Source: JBCDCU01 sp039180865
GTDB taxonomy: Bacteria; Pseudomonadota; Alphaproteobacteria; Rhizobiales; JACESI01
DNA: 51,461 nucleotides
Direction of reading: 5' to 3'
NCBI GenBank assembly: GCA_039180865.1
Contig: JBCDCZ010000004.1
Location: 1-51,461, forward strand
Below the pieces are notes generated by a model. That model did no database searches and was not told the DNA's origin. It saw only the letters and a program-made list of their open reading frames with translations. Shown here in pieces: positions 35,281 to 44,304 of this stretch (its first letter is position 1; the number at the start of each line of letters is the position of its first letter). A program made the position numbers and the translations under genes.

Positions 35281-37389
35281 TCAGGATGTGACCTTTCGGA
35301 GCCAGACCCTGGCATCGTGGAAAGATGCACCGCCGAACGGAGCAATCGGACGCGCAGTCGTCAGTGTATTAATCCCATGCCCGCCGATATGCGCGTTGTT
35401 CGGCCAGATACCCTCTGCAATGAGTGTCCGACGGGTAAGTCCCTCAAAACGCCGGGCATGCAGCGTCACTTCGCCTTGCTCGTTCCCGATCACAACGACA
35501 TCCTCGTCGTCAATACCGTGTTCTTCAGCATCATCCGGGTGGATAAGGAGCGTTGGACGCCCCTCACGCTTAATACCGGTCGGAGTTTCAGTGAAAGATG
35601 AATTGAGGAATTGCCGCGCCGGTGAGGTCGCAAGCTTGAATGTATGAACGTCGTCCGTCTTTTCATTGACATCCCAGTGGTCGGGAAAGACCGGCATAGT
35701 CTCATGCTCGCCGACCTTGCCAATATTGGAGGGGGCTTTGAACCCTTCCGGGATTGCATCCCAGTCCGGACGAAAGCGAAACTTGCGATCAGGCCAACGA
35801 AACCCTTTGATGAAGTGGGCTTCGTCAAAATCAATTCCGATATCCTGCCACGTATCGTTTTGCAGGCTGTCCCAGTCCGTCATCCCGGATGTCTTTGCAA
35901 TACGGTCGACATGCTCGCAGGGTTCGAGTTCGAAAAGCGGGTCATCAAGACCAAGGCGTTTGGCAAGCCCGCTTACTACCTCCCAATTGGAATGGCACCC
36001 TTCCGGTGGCTCCATCACTTTCGGACCAAGTCCGAAATGTGTATGCCCGCCGCCGCGATAGATGTCATCGTGCTCGGTAAACATCGTAGCGGGCAGCACG
36101 ATGTCGGCCATAAGTGCTGTTTCGGTCATGAATTGCTCATGAACGCAGGTAAAGAGATCCTCCCGCGCGAAACCTTGGCGCACCTTTGCAAGATCGGGCG
36201 CAACCACCATCGGATTCGTATTCTGGATGAGCATGGCCGTGACCGGCGGCCCACCATAAAGATCGGCCTCTTCGCCACATAAAACCGCCCCAATCCGTGA
36301 TTGATCGAGACAGCGCACCTCAGGATCGGCTTCCGCCACAGCCTGAAGCGATCGGTTATGGATCGGATAAACACCGCTGTTTGAATGAAACGCCCCGCCC
36401 CCTTCATAGAGCCAGCTTCCCGTGACGGCAGCGATAGACGTAATCGCATGCATGGCAACAGCGCCGTTCTGCTGACGGCTCATACCATAGCCAAGCCGGA
36501 GATAGGTCCGTTTCGTCTGACCCACCAGGGCCGCGAAATCTTCAATCGTTGCGACGTCAAGGCCGGTAATGGCAGCTGCCCATTCCGGCGTCCGTGTCTT
36601 TAGATGCGCTTCCAGCCCACGTGGGTCATCGGTGTAAGCGTCAAGATAATCCCAATCCGCATACCCATCGCGAAACAGAACATGCATGAGGGCCGCAGCA
36701 AGCGCACCGTCCGTTCCGGGCCTCAGAACAACCTTGAGATCGGCCTGTTTCATCGTCCCGGTATCGTAGATATCGACCACAACGATCTTTGCACCGTGTT
36801 CCTTTCGAGCCCGCACGGCATGGCTCATCACATTGACCTGCGTGGAGACAGGATTCGTTCCCCAAATCACCACACAATCGGATTTCGCCATTTCGCGAGG
36901 ATCAACGCCGCCGAGAAGGCCGGTTCCGGCAACATAACCCGACCATGCCGGTGTCGTGCAGATCGTGCAGTGTTCACCGGAATAGCGCTTCAGGTGCCGC
37001 AATCGGTTGATACAATCGCGCTGCACAAGCCCCATGGTTCCCGCGAAATAGTATGGCCAGATAGTCTCCGCTCCAAACTGTAATTCCGCGCGCAAAAAGG
37101 CTTCCGCAACTTCATCGAGCGCATCATCAAATGAGATTTCCTGGAAGGTTCCCGAACCCTTTTCACCCGTTCGGCGATAGGATTTTGTAAGCCGGTCCGG
37201 ATGATGCACGCGTTCAGAATATCTGGCGACCTTCGCGCAGATGACACCGGCAGTATAGGTATTCTCTTCCGCGCCTCTCACCCTCGTCATACGACCCTGG
37301 CTATCAAGATCGATCGTGAGGCCGCAAGTCGACGGACAGTCGTGCGGGCAGGTTGAATGAACGGTCATTCCGGTGAGCGGCCTATTCAT
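35281..37389 (-). CDS. Molybdopterin-dependent oxidoreductase, stand-alone
   Basis: A 702-residue member of the DMSO reductase/formate dehydrogenase superfamily with a bis-MGD cofactor. The N-terminus carries a 4Fe-4S motif: C-x3-C-x3-C in STCPHDCPSTCGL (about residues 13-25), with the fourth cysteine in AGVICAK. Further family segments are VIWGTNPVSTQVNVMSHAV, GTDGALAAALMHV and the C-terminal LIHPDDAEEHGIDDEDVV. No Tat or Sec signal precedes the cluster, so it is cytoplasmic. No iron-sulfur or membrane subunit gene is adjacent, so the electron partner is unknown, and so is the substrate. Start: ATG with a near-perfect ribosome-binding site (GGAGGAGCAAAG). The moaD/moaE cofactor genes are 9 kb away. 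Confidence 0.92.
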   Translation of the reverse strand: MNRPLTGMTVHSTCPHDCPSTCGLTIDLDSQGRMTRVRGAEENTYTAGVICAKVARYSERVHHPDRLTKSYRRTGEKGSGTFQEISFDDALDEVAEAFLRAELQFGAETIWPYYFAGTMGLVQRDCINRLRHLKRYSGEHCTICTTPAWSGYVAGTGLLGGVDPREMAKSDCVVIWGTNPVSTQVNVMSHAVRARKEHGAKIVVVDIYDTGTMKQADLKVVLRPGTDGALAAALMHVLFRDGYADWDYLDAYTDDPRGLEAHLKTRTPEWAAAITGLDVATIEDFAALVGQTKRTYLRLGYGMSRQQNGAVAMHAITSIAAVTGSWLYEGGGAFHSNSGVYPIHNRSLQAVAEADPEVRCLDQSRIGAVLCGEEADLYGGPPVTAMLIQNTNPMVVAPDLAKVRQGFAREDLFTCVHEQFMTETALMADIVLPATMFTEHDDIYRGGGHTHFGLGPKVMEPPEGCHSNWEVVSGLAKRLGLDDPLFELEPCEHVDRIAKTSGMTDWDSLQNDTWQDIGIDFDEAHFIKGFRWPDRKFRFRPDWDAIPEGFKAPSNIGKVGEHETMPVFPDHWDVNEKTDDVHTFKLATSPARQFLNSSFTETPTGIKREGRPTLLIHPDDAEEHGIDDEDVVVIGNEQGEVTLHARRFEGLTRRTLIAEGIWPNNAHIGGHGINTLTTARPIAPFGGASFHDARVWLRKVTS

Positions 37390-37583
37390 CTTTGCTCCTC
37401 CAAAGGATGGATGCACAATACACTGTACCGTGCGGCAGAAAAACATCACTTGCGTGTGAATAGACAGGAGACGGCGTGGAAGTTCGGGATCAAGTCTCAG
37501 ACGCAAGGTGCAGACGGTTGACCGACCGCACCTTCTGTATCAGTGTCAGACCAACCTGCCTTCCCTTAAAACGGAGAAATCCG

Positions 37584-38042
37584 ATGCCTTCCACGCTCAT
37601 GCGCCTTTTCTGCCATGCAGCTCTCAGTGTCGGTCTTGCAACCGCAGTCCTCTTTTCAATTCTTCCGGTTGACCGCGCAAACGCCCTGAAAATCCGCCAG
37701 GTCGGAACGTTGCCGCTATGCGATCACGGGCCTGTGCTCAACAAGATTTCCAAACGCTTTGCGCGGGTTCACAAGTTCTATCGCGACTCGGACCTCGCCT
37801 TGGGCGAGATTACCAGGGTCCGTGAGACCGCCGAACGTCTTGATGTGCCGGAAGCGAGCAATCGCCGCTTCTGCGCAGCTCATGTCTCGCTTACCGATGG
37901 GGCAGATACGACGGTTTACTACATGATCCTCGATCAAGGCGGACTTGCGTCAATTGGTTGGGGTGTGGATTTCTGCGTTCAAGGTTACGATTATGAACGG
38001 GCGCATGGTGCCGAATGCCGATCACTGCGCGCGCCGTTTTAA
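37584..38042 (+). CDS. Secreted protein of unknown function with four cysteines
   Basis: A 152-residue exported protein. Residues 1-34 form a signal peptide (MPSTLMRLFCHAALSVGL, hydrophobic core, cleavage after ANA). The mature part has LPLCDHGPVL, RRFCAAHVSLTDGADTTVYYMI, GVDFCVQGYDYE and GAECRSL, giving four cysteines that could form two disulfides. It resembles conserved hypothetical secreted proteins of rhizobia, but no named family was recognised. ATG with GGAG about 10 bases upstream; the in-frame region ahead is not used. It is divergent from the molybdopterin gene and followed by another secreted protein (DUF1176) after 68 bases. Confidence 0.8.
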   Translation: MPSTLMRLFCHAALSVGLATAVLFSILPVDRANALKIRQVGTLPLCDHGPVLNKISKRFARVHKFYRDSDLALGEITRVRETAERLDVPEASNRRFCAAHVSLTDGADTTVYYMILDQGGLASIGWGVDFCVQGYDYERAHGAECRSLRAPF

Positions 38043-38110
38043 GCTTCATCAAGACAGCGTAGACGATTTTGAAAAAAGTAGAGTTTTCTGACTGCGAAGG
38101 CGCACCGCAC

Positions 38111-39178
38111 GTGATCGCGTCAAAACTGCGATCGTTATCGCCGGTTCTCGCCCTGATAGTTTGGGTTTTCTGGCTTTCAACACCTGACGCAAGTGCTGAA
38201 ACAGCGAAGTTCGGGGATTGGTCGGTTGAGTGCAGGGCATCGGGGTACTGCGCTGCTCAGACGATCGATACAACGAGTCGTGACCTTGAAGATCCGGATA
38301 ACGTGATGATTGTCGCAAGGCATCCGGAGACCGAAAGCAGGTTCGAAGTATCGGTAAGAACGTTCCGTCAAACACCACAAGTACTGGGCCCAGCCGTTTT
38401 CCGGATCGCCGGCCAGCGGCCATTGGAACTCCTTCCCAATCGCGATTACACGCTGTTTGACTTGCCGAATGAGTTTTTTCTGACGAGTTCATCGGCCAAT
38501 CAGGCGCATTTCCGCCGATTGCTCGACAGCCGCCGGGTGTTCGTGACGATCGGTGAACGCGGTGACCAGCGGGTGAGCGCGAGCTTTTCTTTGATCGGCC
38601 TGTCTGCAGCACTTTTGTGGATCGACGACCAGCAAAACCGCGTTGGCGCCCGCCGAATGGTTCAAACGCCAATCAAACGCGATATCGTCGCTGGGGAAGT
38701 TCCCGCATCAGGCATGGATGTCGAAGCGGAAACATTGGCCTGGGAAGCGCACAAACGGGATTTCGCTGATGGCGCTTGCGATATCGATGCCGGCATCGCG
38801 TATGCTATCGGAACTGCGGCTGCACGGCTCGATGCACAAAACGTGATGGTTCGCATTCCCTGCTTTTCCGGAGCATACAATACGAGCTTCAGCATCTACG
38901 TCGTTCATGAACCGTCGAAGCGCGCGACACTGCAACTCTGGGCGATCCATTCCGAAACCAATGGCTGGGTTGGCAGCAAGACCCTCAGCAATGTGGGCTT
39001 CGACACGGATACAGGTCGACTGAACATGATCCATAAGGGCCGCGGCATAGGCGACTGTGGCACCCAGGGAACCTGGGAATGGACCGAACTCGGTTTCAAA
39101 ATGATTTCGTTTTCGGCCAAACACGAATGCGACGGCGAGAATGATCCGTGGCCAACACTATATTCCCAGGGTCAATAA
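38111..39178 (+). CDS. DUF1176 family secreted protein
   Basis: A 355-residue exported protein of DUF1176, function unknown. I start at GTG 38111, which gives a clean signal peptide (MIASKLRSLSPVLALIVWVF, cleavage after ASA) and has GAAGG about 10 bases upstream. An in-frame TTG at 38069 is the alternative. The mature N-terminus KFGDWSVECRASGYCAAQT is like the start of invasion-associated IalB-type and DUF1176 proteins. The C-terminal half has the DUF1176 features ALLWIDDQQNRVG, RIPCFSGAYNTSF, FDTDTGRLNMIHKGRGIGDCG and WEWTELGF. Several cysteines suggest disulfides. It is probably cotranscribed with the secreted protein upstream. Confidence 0.9.
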   Translation: MIASKLRSLSPVLALIVWVFWLSTPDASAETAKFGDWSVECRASGYCAAQTIDTTSRDLEDPDNVMIVARHPETESRFEVSVRTFRQTPQVLGPAVFRIAGQRPLELLPNRDYTLFDLPNEFFLTSSSANQAHFRRLLDSRRVFVTIGERGDQRVSASFSLIGLSAALLWIDDQQNRVGARRMVQTPIKRDIVAGEVPASGMDVEAETLAWEAHKRDFADGACDIDAGIAYAIGTAAARLDAQNVMVRIPCFSGAYNTSFSIYVVHEPSKRATLQLWAIHSETNGWVGSKTLSNVGFDTDTGRLNMIHKGRGIGDCGTQGTWEWTELGFKMISFSAKHECDGENDPWPTLYSQGQ

Positions 39179-39282
39179 CACTTACAAAGACCTTGAGAAA
39201 TTGTTGTATCACCGTTAGACCCGTCAGAGTCGGTCACTTCAAGCTCCGTTCAAATGTGATTGAAGGGAAATTAAGGATCGCA

Positions 39283-39297
39283 TCCCTATATTAGGGA
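39283..39297. repeat. Small palindrome upstream of the CaCA exchanger gene
   Basis: TCCCTA-TAT-TAGGGA, a perfect 6-base inverted repeat 76 bases before the exchanger start, inside a 194-base gap that otherwise shows nothing recognisable. It may be an operator; the evidence is weak. Confidence 0.35.
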
Positions 39298-39372
39298 GCG
39301 TGTCCCTCTCTTGGGTTCGCGTGGCTTCTACGCTCACTTTTCAATATCGGTCCCTGGGATTTCCACCGCTAC

Positions 39373-40329
39373 ATGAAAGACGTCCTTTTCCTGATTGCAG
39401 GTTTCGCTGTTCTGCTCGTTGCAGGCGATGTGCTTGTGCGCGGCGCGGTATCCCTGGCTGAAAAGTTCGGAATTCCCAGTATCGTGGTGGGCCTGACGAT
39501 CGTCGCCTTTGGCACCTCGGCTCCGGAGCTGGTGATATCTCTGGACGCCGCTTTGGCAGGATATGGTGGCATATCGGTTGGTAACGTTGTTGGCAGTAAC
39601 ATTGCCAACATTCTGCTCGTCCTCGGTATGCCCGCCATGATCAAGGCGATACCTTGTGGTGGCGCCGGCTCTGCTCGCAGCGCCTTCTTCATGATCATTG
39701 TCACAACCATCTTTATTTTTGCGTGTTGGCTGCAGCCTCTGGCGCTGATTCACGGCATTTTGCTTTTGGCCGTCCTGGCAGTCTTCCTCGCCGATTCCGT
39801 CTATTACACGCGAAAACAAAAGGCGATGGGCGTTGAAGTTGAAGACCCGCTTGATGAGGTAGAGGGTCGTGTTTCAAACAGCCTAATGGCAACGGCACTG
39901 CTAGTTGGTGGTCTGGTTGGACTGCCACTCGGCGGTCATTTGGCGATTGAAGGTGCGGTCGGGATTGCCCGTTCGCTCAATGTATCCGAAACCGCCATCG
40001 GACTGACAATCATCGCGATCGGGACATCGCTGCCCGAACTCATAACGTCGCTGATGGCAGCCAGAAAAGGGCATACAGAGCTTGCCATGGGCAACGTTAT
40101 CGGTTCAAACGTCTTCAACCTTCTGGCCATTATCGGAATCACAGCGGTCGTCACACCAATCCCGGTCCCAGATCGTCTGTTCGCTTTCGACGTCTGGGTG
40201 ATGGCTGCTTCGTCTGTCTTTCTTCTGCCCTTCGTGTTTTTCTGTATTCCAATCAGACGTCGGATCGGGACGCTCATGATCTTCAGCTACGTCGCCTATC
40301 TTGTTTTGGTCTTCAATCTCGAAGCCTGA
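39373..40329 (+). CDS. CaCA family sodium/calcium-type exchanger
   Basis: A 318-residue inner-membrane antiporter (YrbG/NCX_Mj-like) exchanging Na+ or H+ for Ca2+ or a related cation. It has about ten hydrophobic segments in two inverted halves. The two alpha repeats are clear: GLTIVAFGTSAPELVISLDAA (about 38-58) with GNVVGSNIANILLVLG, and GLTIIAIGTSLPELITSL with GNVIGSNVFNLLAIIG in the C-terminal half, each with the ion-coordinating glutamate. A charged loop between halves (YYTRKQKAMGVEVEDPLDEV) is cytoplasmic. The ribosome-binding site is weak. Confidence 0.95.
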   Translation: MKDVLFLIAGFAVLLVAGDVLVRGAVSLAEKFGIPSIVVGLTIVAFGTSAPELVISLDAALAGYGGISVGNVVGSNIANILLVLGMPAMIKAIPCGGAGSARSAFFMIIVTTIFIFACWLQPLALIHGILLLAVLAVFLADSVYYTRKQKAMGVEVEDPLDEVEGRVSNSLMATALLVGGLVGLPLGGHLAIEGAVGIARSLNVSETAIGLTIIAIGTSLPELITSLMAARKGHTELAMGNVIGSNVFNLLAIIGITAVVTPIPVPDRLFAFDVWVMAASSVFLLPFVFFCIPIRRRIGTLMIFSYVAYLVLVFNLEA

Positions 40330-40362
40330 TTGCACGAAGAGTACACTGTCAAGGAGGCGGCA

Positions 40363-41121
40363 ATGGCCGGAAAAACAGCGCTCATAACTGGCGGGGCGAA
40401 ACGGATCGGCCACGCAATCACGAGCTACCTTGCACAATCCGGCTATGATGTAGCAATCCATTGCAACGCATCGCGCGCGGCCGGTGACGCACTCGCAGAA
40501 AAAATCAACTCAGAAGGCGGCAAAGCACACGTCGTCGTCGCGGATCTATCGGATCCAAAAGCCGTGGCCGATATAGTCCCCCAGGCCATTGGCGCAATCG
40601 GTCCTCTTTCGCTTCTCGTGAACAATGCTTCGGTGTTTGAAGCCGATGACCTCGAGACAATGACACCGGAAAGCTGGACATTTCACCATGACGTCAATCT
40701 TAAGGCGCCGGTCTTCCTCGCGCAGGCTTTTGCAGCCCGGGTGGAACCCAACCAGAAAGGATTGATCGTCAACATCATAGATCAGCGGGTCTTGAAACTA
40801 ACACCTGAGTTCTTTTCCTATCAACTGACGAAGAGTGCCCTGTGGGTTGCAACGCGCACAATGGCGCAAAGCCTTGCCCCACGCATTCGTGTTAATGCAA
40901 TTTCTCCCGGCCCGACCCTTCAGAATGCGCGCCAGCGCCCTGAGGATTTCCAGGCACAGATAGATGGGGTCCTGTTGAAAAGAGGCCCTGATCTGGATGA
41001 ATTCGGGCGCACGATTGTTTATCTTGATGAGACACAATCGGTCACCGGCCAGATGATCTGCCTCGATGGCGGGCAGCACCTCGTCTGGCAGACGCCGGAC
41101 ATTGCAGGTATCCCGGAGTGA
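40363..41121 (+). CDS. SDR family oxidoreductase (FolM/pteridine-reductase-like)
   Basis: A 252-residue short-chain dehydrogenase. The NADP(H) loop TGGAKRIG (9-16) with an arginine and RIG is typical of pteridine and dihydromonapterin reductases, suggesting reduction of a pterin, but the substrate is inferred only. NNASVFEAD, the YQLTK catalytic pair (Y and K) and ISPGPTL follow the family order. The start is ATG preceded by a perfect ribosome-binding site (AAGGAGG, 6 bases). A longer in-frame start at 40330 lacks one. uvrC overlaps its stop as GTGA, an arrangement common in rhizobia. Confidence 0.93.
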   Translation: MAGKTALITGGAKRIGHAITSYLAQSGYDVAIHCNASRAAGDALAEKINSEGGKAHVVVADLSDPKAVADIVPQAIGAIGPLSLLVNNASVFEADDLETMTPESWTFHHDVNLKAPVFLAQAFAARVEPNQKGLIVNIIDQRVLKLTPEFFSYQLTKSALWVATRTMAQSLAPRIRVNAISPGPTLQNARQRPEDFQAQIDGVLLKRGPDLDEFGRTIVYLDETQSVTGQMICLDGGQHLVWQTPDIAGIPE

Positions 41122-43097
41122 ATGACACACCCGACGACGTAAAAACAGAAGATCCCGACGACTTCGTTGTAGAAAACGACGAAGGCATCCTGCGTACGCT
41201 CAAGGCCGGCGCCAAGATTATCGCGGATGCCGTCAAACAATTGCCGAACACCCCCGGTGTTTATCGCATGATCGATGAAAACGGCGATGTTCTTTATGTC
41301 GGGAAGGCACGGTCTCTCAAGAAACGCGTCCAGAGCTATACCCGCGCGCAAGGTTTGTCATCGCGCATCATCCGGATGGTGCAGAAAACGGCTTCGATGG
41401 AATTCGTCTCCACCAAGACCGAAACCGAAGCTCTTCTGCTCGAAGCCAATCTCATCAAGCGGTTCCGGCCGCGCTTCAACGTTCTTCTGCGAGACGACAA
41501 ATCATTCCCCTATATTCTGATTGCAACTGATCACGAAGCGCCGCAAATCACCAAACATCGTGGCGCCAGACGACGCAAAGGCCATTACTTCGGCCCTTTC
41601 GCGGCGGCCTGGGCGGTCGATAAAACGATCAATTCCCTCCAAAAGGCGTTTCTTCTGCGGTCGTGTACCGACAGCGTGTACGAGAGCCGTACACGCCCTT
41701 GCCTCCTCTATCAAATCAAGCGATGCGCCGGACCGTGTACCGGAGAAATCAGTTTGGATGATTACCAGGGGCTTGTCCGCCAGGCATCCGACTTTTTGAG
41801 CGGCAAATCCTCCGTGATCAAAAAGGAACTTGCAAGCCGCATGGAAGCAGCCGCCGAGGCGCTTGATTTCGAGCGGGCAGCCATTTACCGAGACCGGCTC
41901 ACATCCCTTTCAGTGGTGCAGAGCCATCAAGGGATCAATCCTCAAACAATCGAAGAGGCGGATGTCTTCGCGCTGCATCAGGACGGCGGGCAAGCCTGCG
42001 TTCAGGTGTTCTTTTTTCGCACTGGCCAGAACTGGGGAAACCGGGCCTATTTCCCACGTATTGATCGGAGCGATGATCCGCAGCGAATTCTGTCCGCCTT
42101 CCTCACGCAATTCTACGATGACAAGCCGTGCCCGCGGCAGATTCTTTTATCAGACGAGATAGAGGAGCGTGCCCTTTTAAGTGAGGCGCTCAGCGAGAAA
42201 AGCGGTCATAAGGTAGAGATCGCTGTCCCAAGACGCGGAGAGAAACGTGACATTATCAAGGATGCCGTTTCAAATGCGCGCGAGGCGCTTGGCCGTAAGC
42301 TCGCCGAGACATCGACCCAGGTTAAGCTTCTGGACGGTTTACGCGAAACGTTCTCGCTCGATGCGCCACCGAAGAGAGTCGAAGTCTACGATAACTCGCA
42401 CATTATGGGCACCAACGCGGTGGGCGCGATGATCGTCGCAGGGTCCGATGGATTCGCAAAAGGCGAATACCGCAAGTTCAACATCAAGGACAAAGATCTC
42501 GAACCCGGCGACGATTACGGCATGATGCGCGAAGTTTTCAGACGCCGCTTCGAGCGTCTAATCAAAGAACAGGAAAAACCTGAGAGCAATCAAAACGCAT
42601 CCGGTGGAGACACTCTGGACGATGAAACCGATGCGACCGGCTGGCCCGATCTGGTCTTGATCGACGGTGGCAAGGGGCAACTCAATGCCGTGCGTACGAC
42701 GCTTGCCGACCTTGGTATTGAAGACCTGCCGCTGGTCGGGATTGCCAAGGGCGTGGAACGCGACGCCGGGCGGGAACGCTTCTTCATGGCGGGGCGCGAC
42801 CCCTTCATGCTGCCGGAGCGTGACCCTGTTCTGTATTTTATTCAACGCCTTCGGGACGAAGCCCACCGTTTTGCGATTGGAAGCCACCGCGCGCGGCGAA
42901 AGAAGGATATCGCGCGCAATCCGCTGGACGAGATCGATGGGATTGGCCCCCAACGGAAGCGGGCCCTTCTCCGCCATTTTGGCACAGCCAAGGCTGTCGG
43001 CCGTGCTGGCATAGACGATCTGTCAAAAGTTGACGGTATTTCGGAGGCGACTGCCCGCTTGGTCTACGATTTCTTTCACGAAAAAAAGCACGGCTGA
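41118..43097 (+). CDS. uvrC: Excinuclease ABC subunit C
   Basis: Makes both incisions in nucleotide excision repair with UvrB. 659 residues. Order: N-terminal GIY-YIG nuclease (TPGVYRMIDENGDVLYVGKA, about 44-63, for the 3' cut), the cysteine-containing RSCTDSVYESRTRPCLLYQIKRC region split around 185-205, a UVR motif (EAAAEALDFERAAIYRDRL), the RNase H-like endonuclease (YDNSHIMGTNAVGAMIV, LVLIDGGKGQL) and two C-terminal helix-hairpin-helix motifs (IDGIGPQRKRALLRHFG, VDGISEATARLVYDFF). GTG start overlapping the SDR stop by four bases. No LexA-type box was seen upstream. Confidence 0.98.
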   Translation: MNDTPDDVKTEDPDDFVVENDEGILRTLKAGAKIIADAVKQLPNTPGVYRMIDENGDVLYVGKARSLKKRVQSYTRAQGLSSRIIRMVQKTASMEFVSTKTETEALLLEANLIKRFRPRFNVLLRDDKSFPYILIATDHEAPQITKHRGARRRKGHYFGPFAAAWAVDKTINSLQKAFLLRSCTDSVYESRTRPCLLYQIKRCAGPCTGEISLDDYQGLVRQASDFLSGKSSVIKKELASRMEAAAEALDFERAAIYRDRLTSLSVVQSHQGINPQTIEEADVFALHQDGGQACVQVFFFRTGQNWGNRAYFPRIDRSDDPQRILSAFLTQFYDDKPCPRQILLSDEIEERALLSEALSEKSGHKVEIAVPRRGEKRDIIKDAVSNAREALGRKLAETSTQVKLLDGLRETFSLDAPPKRVEVYDNSHIMGTNAVGAMIVAGSDGFAKGEYRKFNIKDKDLEPGDDYGMMREVFRRRFERLIKEQEKPESNQNASGGDTLDDETDATGWPDLVLIDGGKGQLNAVRTTLADLGIEDLPLVGIAKGVERDAGRERFFMAGRDPFMLPERDPVLYFIQRLRDEAHRFAIGSHRARRKKDIARNPLDEIDGIGPQRKRALLRHFGTAKAVGRAGIDDLSKVDGISEATARLVYDFFHEKKHG

Positions 43098-43116
43098 GAA
43101 CGCAACAGAATTCCGA

Positions 43117-44013
43117 CTACACCCCGTTTGCGCCGCCCCATCGGTAATCAATCAGAAAATCGGAAAGTGACTGGACGGCTGGCATTGTATCGGAACTTCC
43201 AGCAGTGATTATGTTGATCGTTCGCTCAATAGGGAGATTATTGATTGTCCGATAAGTGAGACCGGCATTGAGCGCAGTATCCTCACCCATGAAAGAAACA
43301 CCCATCCCGCATCGGATGGCCCTGCAGACCCAGTCTTCCACCTCACTGGAAAACACGATGTCGATAGAGATATCGTGCTCGGCGAGCGCATTGAAGATCT
43401 CGGTTTGAAACTCGCATCGCGCGCGATTGACATAAGAGATGCCTTTGAGATCTGCCAATTCAAGATCAGTCATCTTCGCGAGCGGATTGTCGTCTGCCAT
43501 CGCGAGGACAAACCGTTCACGGTAAAGCCTGCGAGAAGAAAAACGTTCCGGTACCGGACATTCCTCGCTCACGACAGCACAATTAATCGCACCCGTTGAC
43601 AACATGTCGGCAACACCGACCCGCCACAGGTCATGGAGCACGAGATCGACCCCTTCCACGCTCTTACACCAATCGCGAAGCGCCGGCATGAGAGCGTAAG
43701 GGCTCAATGTACACATCACACCAAAATCAATGGTCTTAATCTCATCATCGACGATACGACGGGCTGCCTCGACGGCATTGCTCCGCGTTTCATCGATCTT
43801 CGAAAGATGGACCCGCATAATCCGCCCGAGTTCCGTCAAACGCAGTTGCCGGGCATCCCGAATGAAGAGCGCGCCGCCAAGTTCTTCTTCAAGACGCTTC
43901 ACTGCAATCGTCAACGCGGGCTGACTTACCTCGCAGATTTCCGCAGCACGCGTAAAGTTGAGCGTGTCGCACGCGGCGAGAAAATATCTGATCTGGTTAA
44001 ACTGCATAGCCAT
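43117..44013 (-). CDS. LysR-family transcriptional regulator
   Basis: A 298-residue LTTR. The N-terminal winged helix begins MAMQFNQIRYFLAACDTLNF and contains FTRAAEICEVSQPALTIAVKRLEEELG, with FIRDARQLRLTELG after it. The effector domain starts near 92 (IDFGVMCTLSPYALMPAL) and has the usual two-lobe pattern. Its effector is unknown. It lies on the minus strand after the exported formamidase and Tat-signal genes, so it may control them although it is not divergent from them. The ATG at residue 1 has AAGGG 8 bases upstream, and GGAG suits the ATG at residue 3 better, so the start is uncertain by two residues. Confidence 0.95.
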   Translation of the reverse strand: MAMQFNQIRYFLAACDTLNFTRAAEICEVSQPALTIAVKRLEEELGGALFIRDARQLRLTELGRIMRVHLSKIDETRSNAVEAARRIVDDEIKTIDFGVMCTLSPYALMPALRDWCKSVEGVDLVLHDLWRVGVADMLSTGAINCAVVSEECPVPERFSSRRLYRERFVLAMADDNPLAKMTDLELADLKGISYVNRARCEFQTEIFNALAEHDISIDIVFSSEVEDWVCRAIRCGMGVSFMGEDTALNAGLTYRTINNLPIERTINIITAGSSDTMPAVQSLSDFLIDYRWGGANGV

Positions 44014-44046
44014 ACTCCGCCCTTGCGGATAACTCCGCCTTTGCGG
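44011..44046. repeat. Tandem 18-base repeat spanning the LysR start
   Basis: Two adjacent 18-base units (44011-44028 and 44029-44046). The last 15 bases of each match at 14 positions (actccgccYttgcgg on plus). The nearer unit contains the LysR start codon, and each unit carries GGCGGAGT on the minus strand, so the ribosome-binding site is duplicated. Each unit also contains a small CCGC...GCGG palindrome. Confidence 0.7.
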
Positions 44047-44304
44047 CTCTTGCCGCGCCCTGTCACAGTATGGACGGTTCGTATAGGGAAAAGTCTGGCC
44101 TTGCCGACGCCAAACGATCGATTGATCGAAAACAATATGCCGGTTAACCCAGTTAAAGGCCGGTTCACACGGGCGGTCAACCGTGAAAACCAGAAAAAAT
44201 GCTTAATTTCTCAGCACTGGTAAACGCGATCTTTAGAACCACCGCGTTACCACTAGCCCCATTGTAAATTAAGATGTTTTTGGAACTTTTCGGTCTGAGC
44301 GAAT

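Noticed and set aside
44144..44156. TTAA-N5-TTAA in the gap upstream of lysR, as a possible CtrA box
   Set aside because: The spacer is 5 instead of 7 bases.
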